Position numbers and translations under genes: made by a program
Shown: positions 1 through 7,596 of the stretch, one piece after another
Layout of the letters: every line of letters starts with the position of its first letter
Position numbering within the stretch: the first letter of the stretch is position 1
Notes under the pieces: generated by a model
What the model saw: only the letters and a program-made list of their open reading frames with translations
Databases searched by the model: none
What the model was told of the DNA's origin: nothing
DNA from: an uncultured Thermomicrobiales bacterium
Lineage (GTDB): Bacteria > Chloroflexota > Chloroflexia > Thermomicrobiales > UBA6265
Length of the DNA stretch: 59,130 nt
Direction: 5' to 3'
Assembly (NCBI GenBank): GCA_902806325.1
Contig: CADCWE010000229.1
Coordinates: 1-59,130, forward strand

Positions 1-671
1 TCCTGCTCGACGTAGCGGGCAGCCATGATGTCGGCCTGCTCGCCGGCGACGCCGAAGTCGGAACGGTAGCGGTTCGGGTGGGGGACGTGGGAGACGCCGT
101 ACATGAACGGGCCGAAGTAGGTTTCGTTACGGGACGCGGTCAGGCTCATCGCGCCCATCGTCATCCCGTGATACGACCCGCGGCGGGCGATAACCTTGTA
201 GCGGCGCGGGAAGCCGCGCATCGCCTGGACCTGCTTGGCGATCTTGACCGCGGTCTCGACCGCCTCCGACCCGCCGGAACAGAAGTAGAAGCGGTCCAGG
301 TCGCCGGGGGTGATCTCGCTCAGCTCGTGCGCCAGTTCGGCGGCCGGGCCGGTGGTGAAGCTCATCGCCGACACGTAGGCCAGCTTGCGGGCCTGGGCGC
401 CCATCGCGTCGGCGATCGCCTCGCGGCCGTGGCCGGCGTTGACGACCCACAGCCCGGCGATGCCGTCGAGGTACTCCCGGCCCTGGATGTCCCAGAGGGT
501 GGACCCTTCGCCGCGGTCGAAGACGCGCAGGCCGTCCTGCTCGGCGAGGTGGACCCACGGCGCCTGGTGGATCCAGACGTGGTCCAACGCTTCCTGCGCT
601 ATCGCCGCCGGGCTGATCGCCTCGATCAGCGCCGTCGCACCGTTGCCGCTCCCGCGCACGTCCGTGACCAT
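1..671 (-). CDS. Class III (omega) aminotransferase, N-terminal part, runs off the window
   Basis: PLP-dependent transaminase of the class III/omega family, which moves an amino group from an amine or omega-amino acid to a keto acid. About 223 N-terminal residues are visible and the rest lies beyond position 1. The family pattern is clear: 'LWDIQGREYLDGIAGLWVVN' near residue 55, 'FYFCSGGSEAVETAVK' near 120 (the PLP phosphate-binding region) and 'SYHGMTMGAMS' near 165. The PLP lysine would lie outside the window. The ATG at 671 follows a GGAGAAA ribosome site. The natural amino donor cannot be told from this part. No good promoter is visible apart from a TATACT hexamer near 725. Confidence 0.88.
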   Translation of the reverse strand, partial: MVTDVRGSGNGATALIEAISPAAIAQEALDHVWIHQAPWVHLAEQDGLRVFDRGEGSTLWDIQGREYLDGIAGLWVVNAGHGREAIADAMGAQARKLAYVSAMSFTTGPAAELAHELSEITPGDLDRFYFCSGGSEAVETAVKIAKQVQAMRGFPRRYKVIARRGSYHGMTMGAMSLTASRNETYFGPFMYGVSHVPHPNRYRSDFGVAGEQADIMAARYVEQ

Positions 672-1152
672 CCTGGAATTTCTCCTCGTCGCGCTCTTGG
701 TGGGTACACCCCGTAGGGCGAGGAGTATAGCAGGGGGGTGTCCTTGACCCCGGAACCGGGGAAGGCCCCGATCCGCCCCGGCCATGAATCCGGGGACCGG
801 TTCCTCCTTCGTAGGGTCTCCGAGTTCAGGAATGGGGGATCGACAGGCATGCGATCGTGGACGACGCGGTGGCAAACGCCCCCCCGCGGGCCCGCGGGGC
901 GATCGGGGGCGGGGTTGGGTCCCCGCGTTCCGAGGGGCCTTGCACCCCGGCCGCCGCCTCCCGTGTTCGGCGCGAACGCCGGTGGGAAAGGCCCGCTGGA
1001 ACCCGCGCGCCCGAGCGCGGGCGAGGAACTGGGGCGATGCTTTTCTGGAGAGCCACGTCGGTCACCTCGAACCCCTGGACCATCCCCATCGGCACGTGGG
1101 GCATCGCGGGGTCATCGGATTGAGCCCCCCCTTGCCAAGGCCACGCCTGATT
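672..1152. other. Intergenic stretch without a convincing gene
   Basis: About 480 bases between the aminotransferase and the small HTH gene. Open frames exist on both strands, but their translations are Arg/Pro/Gly-rich and show no domain, which is typical of antisense or random frames in this GC-rich DNA. A TATACT hexamer on the minus strand near 725 could be the -10 of the aminotransferase. I see nothing else that I can support. Confidence 0.5.
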
Positions 1153-1389
1153 CTATGGATCGCGATCCGGTGGGCGAACTCGGGGCCGGGAGCGGGCGAG
1201 GAACGCCTCGATCTCCTCTCGGTCGAACCGGTAGATCCCGCGCTGGCCGTATCGCACGGCGCCGAATCGGCCCTCGCGGGCCCAGGCGACGACGGTGGCG
1301 CGGGTGACCCCGAGCAGAGCGGCGGCCTCGGCCGTGGTCAGCCCCCGGGGACGGTCGCCGCTCGGTGGCTGGTCGAGGCGACCGCCCAT
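1153..1389 (-). CDS. Small MerR/excisionase-type helix-turn-helix DNA-binding protein
   Basis: A 78-residue protein that is essentially one winged-helix domain of the excisionase (helix_turn_helix_17) type. 'GLTTAEAAALLGVTRATVVA' forms the helix-turn-helix, followed by 'WAREGRF', the wing 'RYGQRGIYRFDREEIEAFLA' and a short Arg/Pro tail. Such proteins bind DNA as excisionases or as small transcription regulators. The ATG at 1389 is preferred over upstream starts because everything before it is Pro/Arg-rich without domain character. No integrase or phage gene is nearby, so a stand-alone regulator is as likely as an excisionase. It is divergent from the oxidoreductase pair that starts at 1571, which could be its target. 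Confidence 0.72.
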   Translation of the reverse strand: MGGRLDQPPSGDRPRGLTTAEAAALLGVTRATVVAWAREGRFGAVRYGQRGIYRFDREEIEAFLARSRPRVRPPDRDP

Positions 1390-1570
1390 GGCCTGGTTCC
1401 TCCGTGGTGCGCGAATGCCGGTGCGGATGGGGGTACTCCTAAGACCCCCCAATAAGGCTAGCCCAATTGGGTCCTGGGTGGAAGCCAGCGGTTGACGCCC
1501 GCTCGTGGGGGGTGGGATGATCGTGGCACGTCGCGCTCGGTTCGCCACGGATTCGGAGACGATCGCCCCG

Positions 1571-1918
1571 ATGACCGCATCCGACGACCGGCGCGTCCGC
1601 GATCACCCCGTCCTCGGCCAGCTGCCGGACGTGCCCGAGGTGGCGTTCTCGTTCGACGGCCGTCCGGTGTTCGGGCGGGCGGGCGAACCGATCATCGCCG
1701 CCCTGTTCGCCGCCGGGGTGCGGGTGCTGCGAACCACCGAGGGCGGCGAACCGCGCGGCGGGTATTGCCTGGTCGGGCGGTGTGGTGACTGCCGGGTGAC
1801 GGTCGACGGCCGGCCCGACGTGCTGGCCTGCCAAACGCCGGTCCGGGCCGGATCGCGCGTCGACACCCAGCACGGTCTCGGGACCTGGCCGGCTGATGAC
1901 GCGGACCGCCCGGCGTGA
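1571..1918 (+). CDS. (2Fe-2S) ferredoxin-like small subunit of an amine/opine-type dehydrogenase
   Basis: A 115-residue protein with a plant-type [2Fe-2S] fold. 'YCLVGRCGDCRVTVDG' supplies cysteines in C-x4-C-x2-C spacing and 'LACQTPV' the fourth ligand. The N-terminal half ('FSFDGRPVFGRAGEPIIAAL') matches the Fer2_4 domain of HcnA, OoxA and the sarcosine-oxidase alpha N-terminus. These small subunits pass electrons from a partner flavoprotein. The stop overlaps the start of the next gene by four bases (GTGA), so the two are translationally coupled and probably form a complex. The ATG at 1571 is chosen because the in-frame codons upstream (from 1505) lack domain similarity. Confidence 0.85.
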   Translation: MTASDDRRVRDHPVLGQLPDVPEVAFSFDGRPVFGRAGEPIIAALFAAGVRVLRTTEGGEPRGGYCLVGRCGDCRVTVDGRPDVLACQTPVRAGSRVDTQHGLGTWPADDADRPA

Positions 1919-3192
1919 GATCCGTCCAGGTGGCGGTGGTCGGCGGCGGCCCGGCGGGCTTGATGGCCGCGATCGCGGCGCGCGGCGCCGGCGCCGAGGT
2001 CGCGCTCTTCGACGAGCACCCGACCTTCGGCGGGCAATTGCGCTACCGGGCGACCGGGTTGGCCGGGATCGTTTCGCCGATCTCGGGTCGGGCGGGGCTG
2101 CCACCGCCGGCGCTGGTCGCCGGGTTGATCGGCGTCGCCGCGTCGTCCGGCGTCTCGCTGCGGCCGAACGCCGTGGTCTGGGGCATCTTCGCGGACAACG
2201 AACTCGGCGTCAGCGGGCCGGACGGCGGCGACCGGGTGCGGGCGGAGCGGGTGGTGCTCGCCACCGGCGCCACCGACCGGCCGCTGCCGTTCGCGGGGGG
2301 CACATTGCCGGGCGTGTTCTCTGGCCGTGCCCTCCAGATCTTGCTCAACCAGCACCGGGTCCGGCCGGGGCGGCGGGTGGTGGTCCTCGGCGCGGGGGCC
2401 GAAGCGGCCGAGGTGGCGGCGGACGCGCGGTTGGCCGGGGCGGACGTCGTGGCGGTCTTCGACCCCGGCGACGATTGGGGCGCGGTCGTCGCCGAAGGCC
2501 GGGATGGGGTCGAGGCCGTGTCCCTTGGCGGTCAGCGCCACGCCGCCGACGTGGTCGCGGTCGCCGTCGGTCGCCAACCGGACGCGACCCTGGCGTTGGT
2601 AGCGGGCTGCGCGGCCGGATACGCCGCCGACCGGGGCGGACTGGTGCCCGTGCGCGACCGGCGGCTGGGTGGCACCGTGCCCGGCATCCTGATCGCCGGG
2701 GACGCCGCGGGCGTCGGCGAGGTCGCCGACGCCTTCGCCGAAGGCACCGTGGCCGGGCTGGTCGCCGCCGTCGACCTCGGGTTCTCGGCCGGTGACGCGC
2801 TGGCCACGGCGCTGGACCGGCTCCATGGGTTGGCCCCGGATCGCCTCGCCCCGGTTGCCCCGCTGGGCCAGGGCGACCCGGCTGGCGCGACACCATGGGA
2901 GCCGGTCGGGGCGGAATCGGCCGGTGGACCGCGGGCGGTGGTCTGCCGGTGCGAGGCGGTCGCCAAGGGCGAGATCGTGGCGGCGATCGCCGCCGGTGCC
3001 CGGACGATCAACGACGTCAAGCGGCGGACCCGGGCCGGGATGGGCACCTGCCAGGGCGTGTACTGCGTCGCCGCGATGGCGGCGTTGCTGGGACACCACG
3101 CCGGGATCCCGCCGGACCGGCTCGACCCGATGACGGCCCGGCCGCCGGTCCGCCCGATCCCGCTCGGTGCGGTGACGGATTCCAACGGGTAG
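1915..3192 (+). CDS. FAD-dependent oxidoreductase with C-terminal BFD-like [2Fe-2S] domain (HcnB/OoxA type)
   Basis: A 425-residue soluble flavoprotein. An FAD-binding Rossmann motif 'VAVVGGGPAGLMAAIAARG' lies at residues 6-24. A second dinucleotide-binding motif ('RRVVVLGAGAEAAEVAADAR') is near 155, and a third nucleotide/FAD-contact segment ('GILIAGDAAGVGEVADAFAE') is near 255. The C-terminus has the BFD-like cluster 'CRCEAVAKGEI...GMGTCQGVYC' (near 343-385). This domain order is that of HcnB, the B subunit of opine oxidases and related D-amino-acid/proline dehydrogenases. Starts at GTG overlapping the ferredoxin stop. The usual third subunit, a DAAO-type FAD amine oxidase, is not next to it, so the substrate is unknown. 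Confidence 0.88.
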   Translation: MRSVQVAVVGGGPAGLMAAIAARGAGAEVALFDEHPTFGGQLRYRATGLAGIVSPISGRAGLPPPALVAGLIGVAASSGVSLRPNAVVWGIFADNELGVSGPDGGDRVRAERVVLATGATDRPLPFAGGTLPGVFSGRALQILLNQHRVRPGRRVVVLGAGAEAAEVAADARLAGADVVAVFDPGDDWGAVVAEGRDGVEAVSLGGQRHAADVVAVAVGRQPDATLALVAGCAAGYAADRGGLVPVRDRRLGGTVPGILIAGDAAGVGEVADAFAEGTVAGLVAAVDLGFSAGDALATALDRLHGLAPDRLAPVAPLGQGDPAGATPWEPVGAESAGGPRAVVCRCEAVAKGEIVAAIAAGARTINDVKRRTRAGMGTCQGVYCVAAMAALLGHHAGIPPDRLDPMTARPPVRPIPLGAVTDSNG

Positions 3193-3378
3193 CGGCCCGA
3201 CACGCTCCGCGTCCATCGTCCGCGTCCGCGCCCCGATCCGTCGCATGGCGCTACACTTGACCGCGCACGTCCCGGGGGCACGACCGGTGCTCTCCTCGCT
3301 CGCGTCCGGTGGCCGGGCTGATGCATCGTGGCCTCGACCCCGTTCCCGCGTTCCCCGAGGTGGCCCTTGACCCCGCCG

Positions 3379-4530
3379 ATGACGCCGACCCGGGTGATGA
3401 TCAACACGCTGGCGGTGTTGTTCGTGATCGGGCTGGTCTGGCTCGTGATCCAGATCCGCTCGATCATGCTGGTGCTGATCCTCGGCATCCTGCTCGCGGC
3501 GGCGATCGAGCCGCTGGTCAACCGGCTGCGACGGCGCGGCTTTTCGCGCGGCCAGGCGATCATGGCGATCTACGCCGGGTTGCTCCTGACCCTGGCCCTC
3601 CTGATCTACCTGGTGGTGCCGCCGCTGATCACCCAGGCGACGGGTCTGTTCGACGAGATCCCGGGCATCTTCGACAACCTCGAACAGCAAGCCGTGGCCA
3701 GCCGCAACGACTTCATCCGGTCGGCCGGCGTGCGCACGATCCGGCGCCTCGATTCAACCTGGACCAACCTCCAAACCAACCCGCCGATCGGCACCGACAC
3801 CGCCCTCGGCCTGGTCACTTCCGTCCTCGGGGTGCTCGTGACCACCGTGACCGTGATGATCGTCGCCTTCTATTGGATGACCGAGAAGGCGATCATCAAG
3901 CGCCTGATCCTGGGGCTCGTCCCGCTGGACCGGCGGGACCGGGCGCACGGGTTGTGGGACGAGATCGAGGGCAAACTCGGCGGTTGGACCCGCGGCCAAC
4001 TGATCCTGATGGGCGTGATCGGGGTCATCTCGGCGATCGCCTACTTCGCCCTCGGCCTGGAGTTCTGGCTCCCCCTCGGGATCTGGGCCGGGCTGACGGA
4101 ACTGATCCCGTTCATCGGGCCCTTCCTCGGCGGCGCGGCGGCGGTGCTGGTGGCGTTGACGGAGTCGTGGCAAAAGGCGCTGATCGTGGTCGGGTTCGTG
4201 CTGATCCTGCAGCAGTTGGAAGGCTCGGTGCTGGTGCCGCGGGTGATGCGCAACGCCGTCGGGATGAGCCCGCTGACGGTGATCCTGGCGGTGCTGATCG
4301 GCGGCGTGCTGCTGGGGCCGTTCGGCTCGGTGCTGGCGATTCCGGTCGGCGCCGCGGTGCAGGTGGTCCTCCAGGACCTCCTCCGGGAACGGGAGAACGA
4401 CATCGACACGGGCGAGACGGGCGAACGGATGGCCGCCGCGCTCGCGGGCCGGCTGGAGCAGGTGGTCCCCCCGCCGGCGATCGAGCCGGTCGGCGCCGGC
4501 CGCGGCGCGGCGGGCGATGGGGGCGACTAG
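3379..4530 (+). CDS. AI-2E family (PerM/TqsA-like) membrane protein
   Basis: About 383 residues and roughly eight membrane segments in the arrangement of the AI-2E transporter family: two N-terminal helices, a soluble region (about residues 70-150), and a hydrophobic C-terminal half ending in 'GMSPLTVILAVLIGGVLLGP', the family's most conserved block. Members are proposed exporters or Na+/H+-coupled carriers, and the autoinducer-2 role applies to very few of them. The hydrophilic C-terminal tail (after about 340) is Gly/Ala-rich. The ATG at 3379 is preferred to a GTG at 3328, since the extra 17 residues are Pro/Arg-rich. A TACACT hexamer near 3252 may be the promoter -10. Confidence 0.88.
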   Translation: MTPTRVMINTLAVLFVIGLVWLVIQIRSIMLVLILGILLAAAIEPLVNRLRRRGFSRGQAIMAIYAGLLLTLALLIYLVVPPLITQATGLFDEIPGIFDNLEQQAVASRNDFIRSAGVRTIRRLDSTWTNLQTNPPIGTDTALGLVTSVLGVLVTTVTVMIVAFYWMTEKAIIKRLILGLVPLDRRDRAHGLWDEIEGKLGGWTRGQLILMGVIGVISAIAYFALGLEFWLPLGIWAGLTELIPFIGPFLGGAAAVLVALTESWQKALIVVGFVLILQQLEGSVLVPRVMRNAVGMSPLTVILAVLIGGVLLGPFGSVLAIPVGAAVQVVLQDLLRERENDIDTGETGERMAAALAGRLEQVVPPPAIEPVGAGRGAAGDGGD

Positions 4531-4584
4531 GCGGTCGCGGCGGCGATCAGGGGCGGATTCGCGGACGGCACCGGGGAGGCGACG

Positions 4585-5640
4585 ATGGACGCGGGGGTGG
4601 CGGCGAGGGCGACGGGACACGGTGCGGCCGGGTCGCTGGCGCGGACGCTGGTCGGGTTGTTCGACGACCGCATCGACGCCGAGCTGGCGTTGGCGGCGCT
4701 ACGCAAGTCGGAGCGCCCGGCCGATCAAATTTCGGTCGTGGTCCGCGACCGCGAAAACGGCGACGAGGCCGAGCGCACCGACGTCGCCCGCGCCCTGGTC
4801 GCCTCCGCGTTGGACGCGGTCGGCGGCTGGTTGCAAGGCCTGGCCGCCCTGATCGTCCCGGAACGGGGAACCTTTCTGGTGGCCGGGCCGATCGGCGCGG
4901 CGTTGGCCGGGATCAAGGGCGATCCGAGCGGACAACGCGGTGCGCTCGCGGTCACCGCGACCGGCAACTTGGACTCCACCGCGCTTTGCAACACCCTGCA
5001 CGGCTTCGGGTTCACCGCCGACGAGGCCAGCTACCTCGATTCGCGGCTGAACGCGGGCTCGACCTTGATCGCGGTCTCGCTCGACGACCCGAAGACGCTC
5101 GGCGAGATGCGACGCTTTTTCGCCGAACACAACGCCGTCCACATCGGCCTCGCCCAAACCGACGAGGGGCACGTCGCGCGGGTGCGCGCCCTCATGGCCG
5201 CGCCGCCGGAACGGTCGAGCGAGGGCGACGTGTTGGTCGCCGACGCGGTGGCGCCGCTGCGCCGCCTCTGCCACCCCCTGGACGGGGACCGGGCCCCGGC
5301 GTGCGGTCGGATGGTGATCGACGAGGACGGCAACGAGATCGGCGCGGTCGCCGAGGTCCTGGCCGACAACGACCCCGGCAGCGGTTCCGGCGACGCGACG
5401 GTGGTCCGCTATCTGGTCGTGGCCTACGGCGGCGTGCTCGGGATCGGTCGCCACCACGTCGTGGTGCCGATCGAGCTGGCGGACGTGTCGGTGGTCCCGG
5501 TGCGGGTGGTCGCCGACAAGGAGCTGGTCCGTCACGCCCCGTCGTTCGACGCCGACGACCCGTTCAGCCGCCGCGAAGAAGATGCGGTCTGCGCCTACTA
5601 TGGCGTCCGGCGCTACTGGCTGACCAACGGGGAGGCGTAG
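4585..5640 (+). CDS. General-stress-protein-17M-like domain fused to a PRC-barrel domain
   Basis: A 351-residue soluble protein. Residues about 18-60 ('TLVGLFDDRIDAELALAALR', then 'ADQISVVVRD') match the N-terminus of general stress protein 17M/YflT-like domains. A second comparable unit follows at about 120-190 ('DSRLNAGSTLIAVSLDDPKT'). Residues about 245-320 ('MVIDEDGNEIGAVAEVLADN' and 'GVLGIGRHHVVVPIELADVS') are a PRC-barrel, and the tail ends in 'YYGVRRYW'. Each domain is known separately from stress-linked proteins of Chloroflexota and Deinococcota, and the fusion in one chain is less common. There is no signal peptide, so it is cytoplasmic. The function is not established; I infer a role in envelope or redox stress. 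Confidence 0.72.
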   Translation: MDAGVAARATGHGAAGSLARTLVGLFDDRIDAELALAALRKSERPADQISVVVRDRENGDEAERTDVARALVASALDAVGGWLQGLAALIVPERGTFLVAGPIGAALAGIKGDPSGQRGALAVTATGNLDSTALCNTLHGFGFTADEASYLDSRLNAGSTLIAVSLDDPKTLGEMRRFFAEHNAVHIGLAQTDEGHVARVRALMAAPPERSSEGDVLVADAVAPLRRLCHPLDGDRAPACGRMVIDEDGNEIGAVAEVLADNDPGSGSGDATVVRYLVVAYGGVLGIGRHHVVVPIELADVSVVPVRVVADKELVRHAPSFDADDPFSRREEDAVCAYYGVRRYWLTNGEA

Positions 5641-5655
5641 GCCCGGCCCGACCGG

Positions 5656-6111
5656 CTACGGTTCGTCCTCGGCGGCGTTGATCGCGGCCAGCACTTCACC
5701 GGGGGGCGGCGCGCCGGCTTCGCGGAACACGACGCGGCCGTTCTTGCCGACGACGACGACCGTGCGCGCGATCCCCGAGCCGTCCGGTTTGGTTGCGCCG
5801 TAGGCGGTGGCGACCGCCAACCCATCGTCGACCAGGAGGTCGAACGGGAAGCCCTGGGCCTCGACGAAGGCGCGGTGGCTGTCGGCGCTGCCGTGGTTGA
5901 TCCCGTACGGTTCGGTGCCGGCGGCGCGGAATTCGGCGATGGCGTCGCCCACGGCGACGAGCTGGTCCGTTCAGCCGGAGGTCGCGTCCTTCGGGTAGAA
6001 GATCAACAGCGCCCGCTTGACCCCGCGCAGATCGCGCAGCCGCGTTTCTTCCCCGTGCGCGCCGTGCAGCGCGAAGTCCGGCGCCTCGTCTCCAACCTCG
6101 ACCTGGGCCAC
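5656..6111 (-). CDS. Peroxiredoxin (BCP/AhpE-like), selenocysteine-containing: in-frame TGA at the catalytic position
   Basis: Thiol peroxidase fold read through one TGA (5971-5973). Reading from GTG at 6111 gives 151 residues: 'VGDEAPDFAL' near 6, 'LLIFYPKDATSG' near 36-46, then TGA as codon 47, then 'TDQLVAVGDAIAEFRAAG'. It ends normally with 'GIARTVVVVGKNGRVVFRE', which supplies the conserved arginine. In all BCP/AhpE relatives codon 47 is the peroxidatic Cys of T-x-x-C. The rest of the chain has no cysteine at all, so without an insertion here the protein would have no redox residue. A perfect 7-bp hairpin begins 11 bases after TGA, in the place of a bacterial SECIS. The start has a strong GGAAGGAG site 6 bases upstream, and a TACAAT -10 lies at 6157-6162. 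The alternative is a nonsense mutation. Confidence 0.8.
5943..5959 (-). promoter_or_regulatory. Candidate bacterial SECIS element inside the peroxiredoxin gene
   Basis: On the coding strand CGTCGCC, loop GTG, GGCGACG form an uninterrupted 7-bp stem with a 3-base apical loop beginning with G. The loop starts 18 bases after the TGA at 5971-5973. From known biology, SelB-recognised SECIS hairpins in bacteria sit directly downstream of UGA, with the apical loop about 16-37 bases away and a G at the first or second loop position. All of these conditions are met here. The hairpin also encodes 'VAVGD', so coding constraint in GC-rich DNA could produce some of it by chance. Confidence 0.6.
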
Positions 6112-6242
6112 TGTCGGCTCCTTCCCCGTGTTGGTGTCGCGCTCCGATCGGCCGCCATTGTACGCTCCCGGTACGATGGTGGACCGCCACGCTTCGACTC
6201 GGGACTTCACCGTGCCGGGCTCGGGTCGAACCCAGGAGTGTC

Positions 6243-6953
6243 ATGGATCGTCCAGCCGCCGTCGCCGCGCTCTACGACATCCACGGCAACCTGGCCGCGC
6301 TGGAGGCGGTCCTGGCCGAGGTGGAACGGCTGGGAATCGAGCGGATCGTGGTCGGCGGGGATATCGTTTGGGGGCCGGAGCCGGTGCCGACCCTGGAGCG
6401 GTTGATGCGGCTCGGCAGCCGCGCCCGGTTCATCCGCGGCAATGCCGACCGCGAGGTCGCGGACGGGTCCGCCGGGCCGAACGCGGACCCGGCGGTGGAG
6501 GTGGTCACGCGCTGGTGCCACCGCCAACTGAACGCCGGGCAACGCGCGTTCTTGGGCGCGCTGCCGGAGCGGGTCTCGTTGGACGTGCCGGGGTGGGGCC
6601 CGATCCTGTTTTGCCACGGGTCGCCGCGCCGGGACGACGAGGCGATCCACGCCTGGACGAGGGAGGAGGACCTGGCGCCGATGGTCGCCGCGGTCCGCGA
6701 GGGGGTCGTGGTCTGCGGCCACACCCACGCGCCGTTCGACCGCGACGGGGCCGGAAAGCGGATCGTCAACGCCGGCAGCGTTGGCTTGCAGTACGGCGCG
6801 GGCGCCAGTTGGGCGCTGGTGGGACCGGAGATTGAGCTGCGCCGGACCCCGTACGACGTCGAGGCGGCGGCGACGCGGATTCGGCGCTCGGGCGTACCGG
6901 ACCCGGAAATCTTCGCCGACCATATCCTCGACCCGCCGCCGATGCCGACCTAG
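6243..6953 (+). CDS. Metallophosphoesterase (YfcE/MJ0936-like phosphodiesterase family)
   Basis: A 236-residue cytoplasmic calcineurin-like phosphoesterase with a complete dinuclear metal site: 'LYDIHGNLAALEAVL' (Asp and His) near 10, 'GGDIVWGPEP' near 38, 'IRGNADREV' (Asn and Asp) near 63, 'FCHGSPRRDDE' near 122 and 'VCGHTHAPFDR' near 158. 'IVNAGSVGLQYG' near 170 is the usual closing motif. Relatives hydrolyse phosphodiesters, cyclic nucleotides or ApppA-type compounds in vitro. The real substrate is unknown. Divergent from the peroxiredoxin gene. Its TAG stop shares a CTAG with the stop of the convergent Uma2 gene. Confidence 0.88.
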   Translation: MDRPAAVAALYDIHGNLAALEAVLAEVERLGIERIVVGGDIVWGPEPVPTLERLMRLGSRARFIRGNADREVADGSAGPNADPAVEVVTRWCHRQLNAGQRAFLGALPERVSLDVPGWGPILFCHGSPRRDDEAIHAWTREEDLAPMVAAVREGVVVCGHTHAPFDRDGAGKRIVNAGSVGLQYGAGASWALVGPEIELRRTPYDVEAAATRIRRSGVPDPEIFADHILDPPPMPT

Positions 6954-7498
6954 CGGAACACGTCCGCGACCGGTAGCCGGAACCCCGGCAGCACGTCCTC
7001 GCCGTCCAGGGCGTCGCCGTCGCCGAGGGTGACCGGCCCGCGACCGGCGCGGTGGACATCCACGACCCGGCGTGGCGGGTCGGCGTACCAGACCAGCGCT
7101 GTGCCGGCGTCGAGGTATTCGCGGACCTTGCGAACGACGTCGGGGCCGGTCTCGGACGGGGAGCGGATCTCGACGGCGAGGTCTGGAGGCCCCGGAAAGT
7201 AGCCGTCGTCGGCGTCGTCGGCGGGAATCCGATCGGCGCGCACGAAGGCGACGTCCGGGCAGACCAGGGTCAGCGGCTCGCGAGAGAGCAGGAATCCGGT
7301 CTCGGCCGAATACACCCGCCCCGACCCGTGCCGGCGGACGAACCAGCCGAGGCCGAAGTGAAACTCGTCCGCGCTCTCGCCGTGCTTGCGGGTCGCCGCC
7401 GCCAACCGGATCAACTCCCCGCGGATCACGTCGTAGCGGTGGGCGTCGTCCGGCAGCGCAGCCACGTCGGCAAGGGTGAACAGGGCGGTCGTGTTCAT
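6950..7498 (-). CDS. Uma2 family (DUF820) PD-(D/E)xK nuclease-like protein
   Basis: 182 residues, the normal size for Uma2 proteins, which expanded strongly in Cyanobacteria and Chloroflexota. The nuclease core is visible: 'RYDVIRGELI' near 22, 'LVCPDVAFVRAD' near 77 (metal Asp), 'PPDLAVEIRSPSE' near 104 (Glu) and 'VVRKVREYLDAGTALVWYAD' near 121 (Lys and the closing strand). The biological role of the family is unsettled; some members are associated with mobile or restriction contexts. ATG at 7498. It converges on the metallophosphoesterase with a 4-base overlap and no terminator between them. Confidence 0.86.
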   Translation of the reverse strand: MNTTALFTLADVAALPDDAHRYDVIRGELIRLAAATRKHGESADEFHFGLGWFVRRHGSGRVYSAETGFLLSREPLTLVCPDVAFVRADRIPADDADDGYFPGPPDLAVEIRSPSETGPDVVRKVREYLDAGTALVWYADPPRRVVDVHRAGRGPVTLGDGDALDGEDVLPGFRLPVADVFR

Positions 7499-7596
7499 CG
7501 TTGGAGGCCTCCCGACGCCGGCTCGCGTGGTCGCGGCGCCCGGACCACTGGGCGCCGCGGAGCGACCAGTCTAGCATCGCGGCGTCGGGATCCGCC

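Noticed and set aside
826..1104. A 92-residue minus-strand ORF in the first intergenic gap
   Set aside because: Low-complexity Arg/Ala/Pro content after the first 25 residues, no ribosome site and no recognised family.
1153..1389. Prophage or integrative element suggested by the excisionase-like HTH protein
   Set aside because: No integrase, att-like repeats or phage genes are next to it.
1603..3690. A 695-residue minus-strand frame opposite the oxidoreductase pair
   Set aside because: Arg/Asp/His-rich antisense translation without any domain.
3379..4530. Quorum-signal (AI-2) export function for the AI-2E family protein
   Set aside because: The family name comes from one E. coli member; most members have other or unknown roles, and no luxS or lsr gene is nearby.
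3309..5681. A 790-residue plus-strand frame overlapping two genes
   Set aside because: It lies out of frame with the AI-2E and stress-protein genes, which have clear domains; it exists only because stop codons are rare in this GC-rich DNA.
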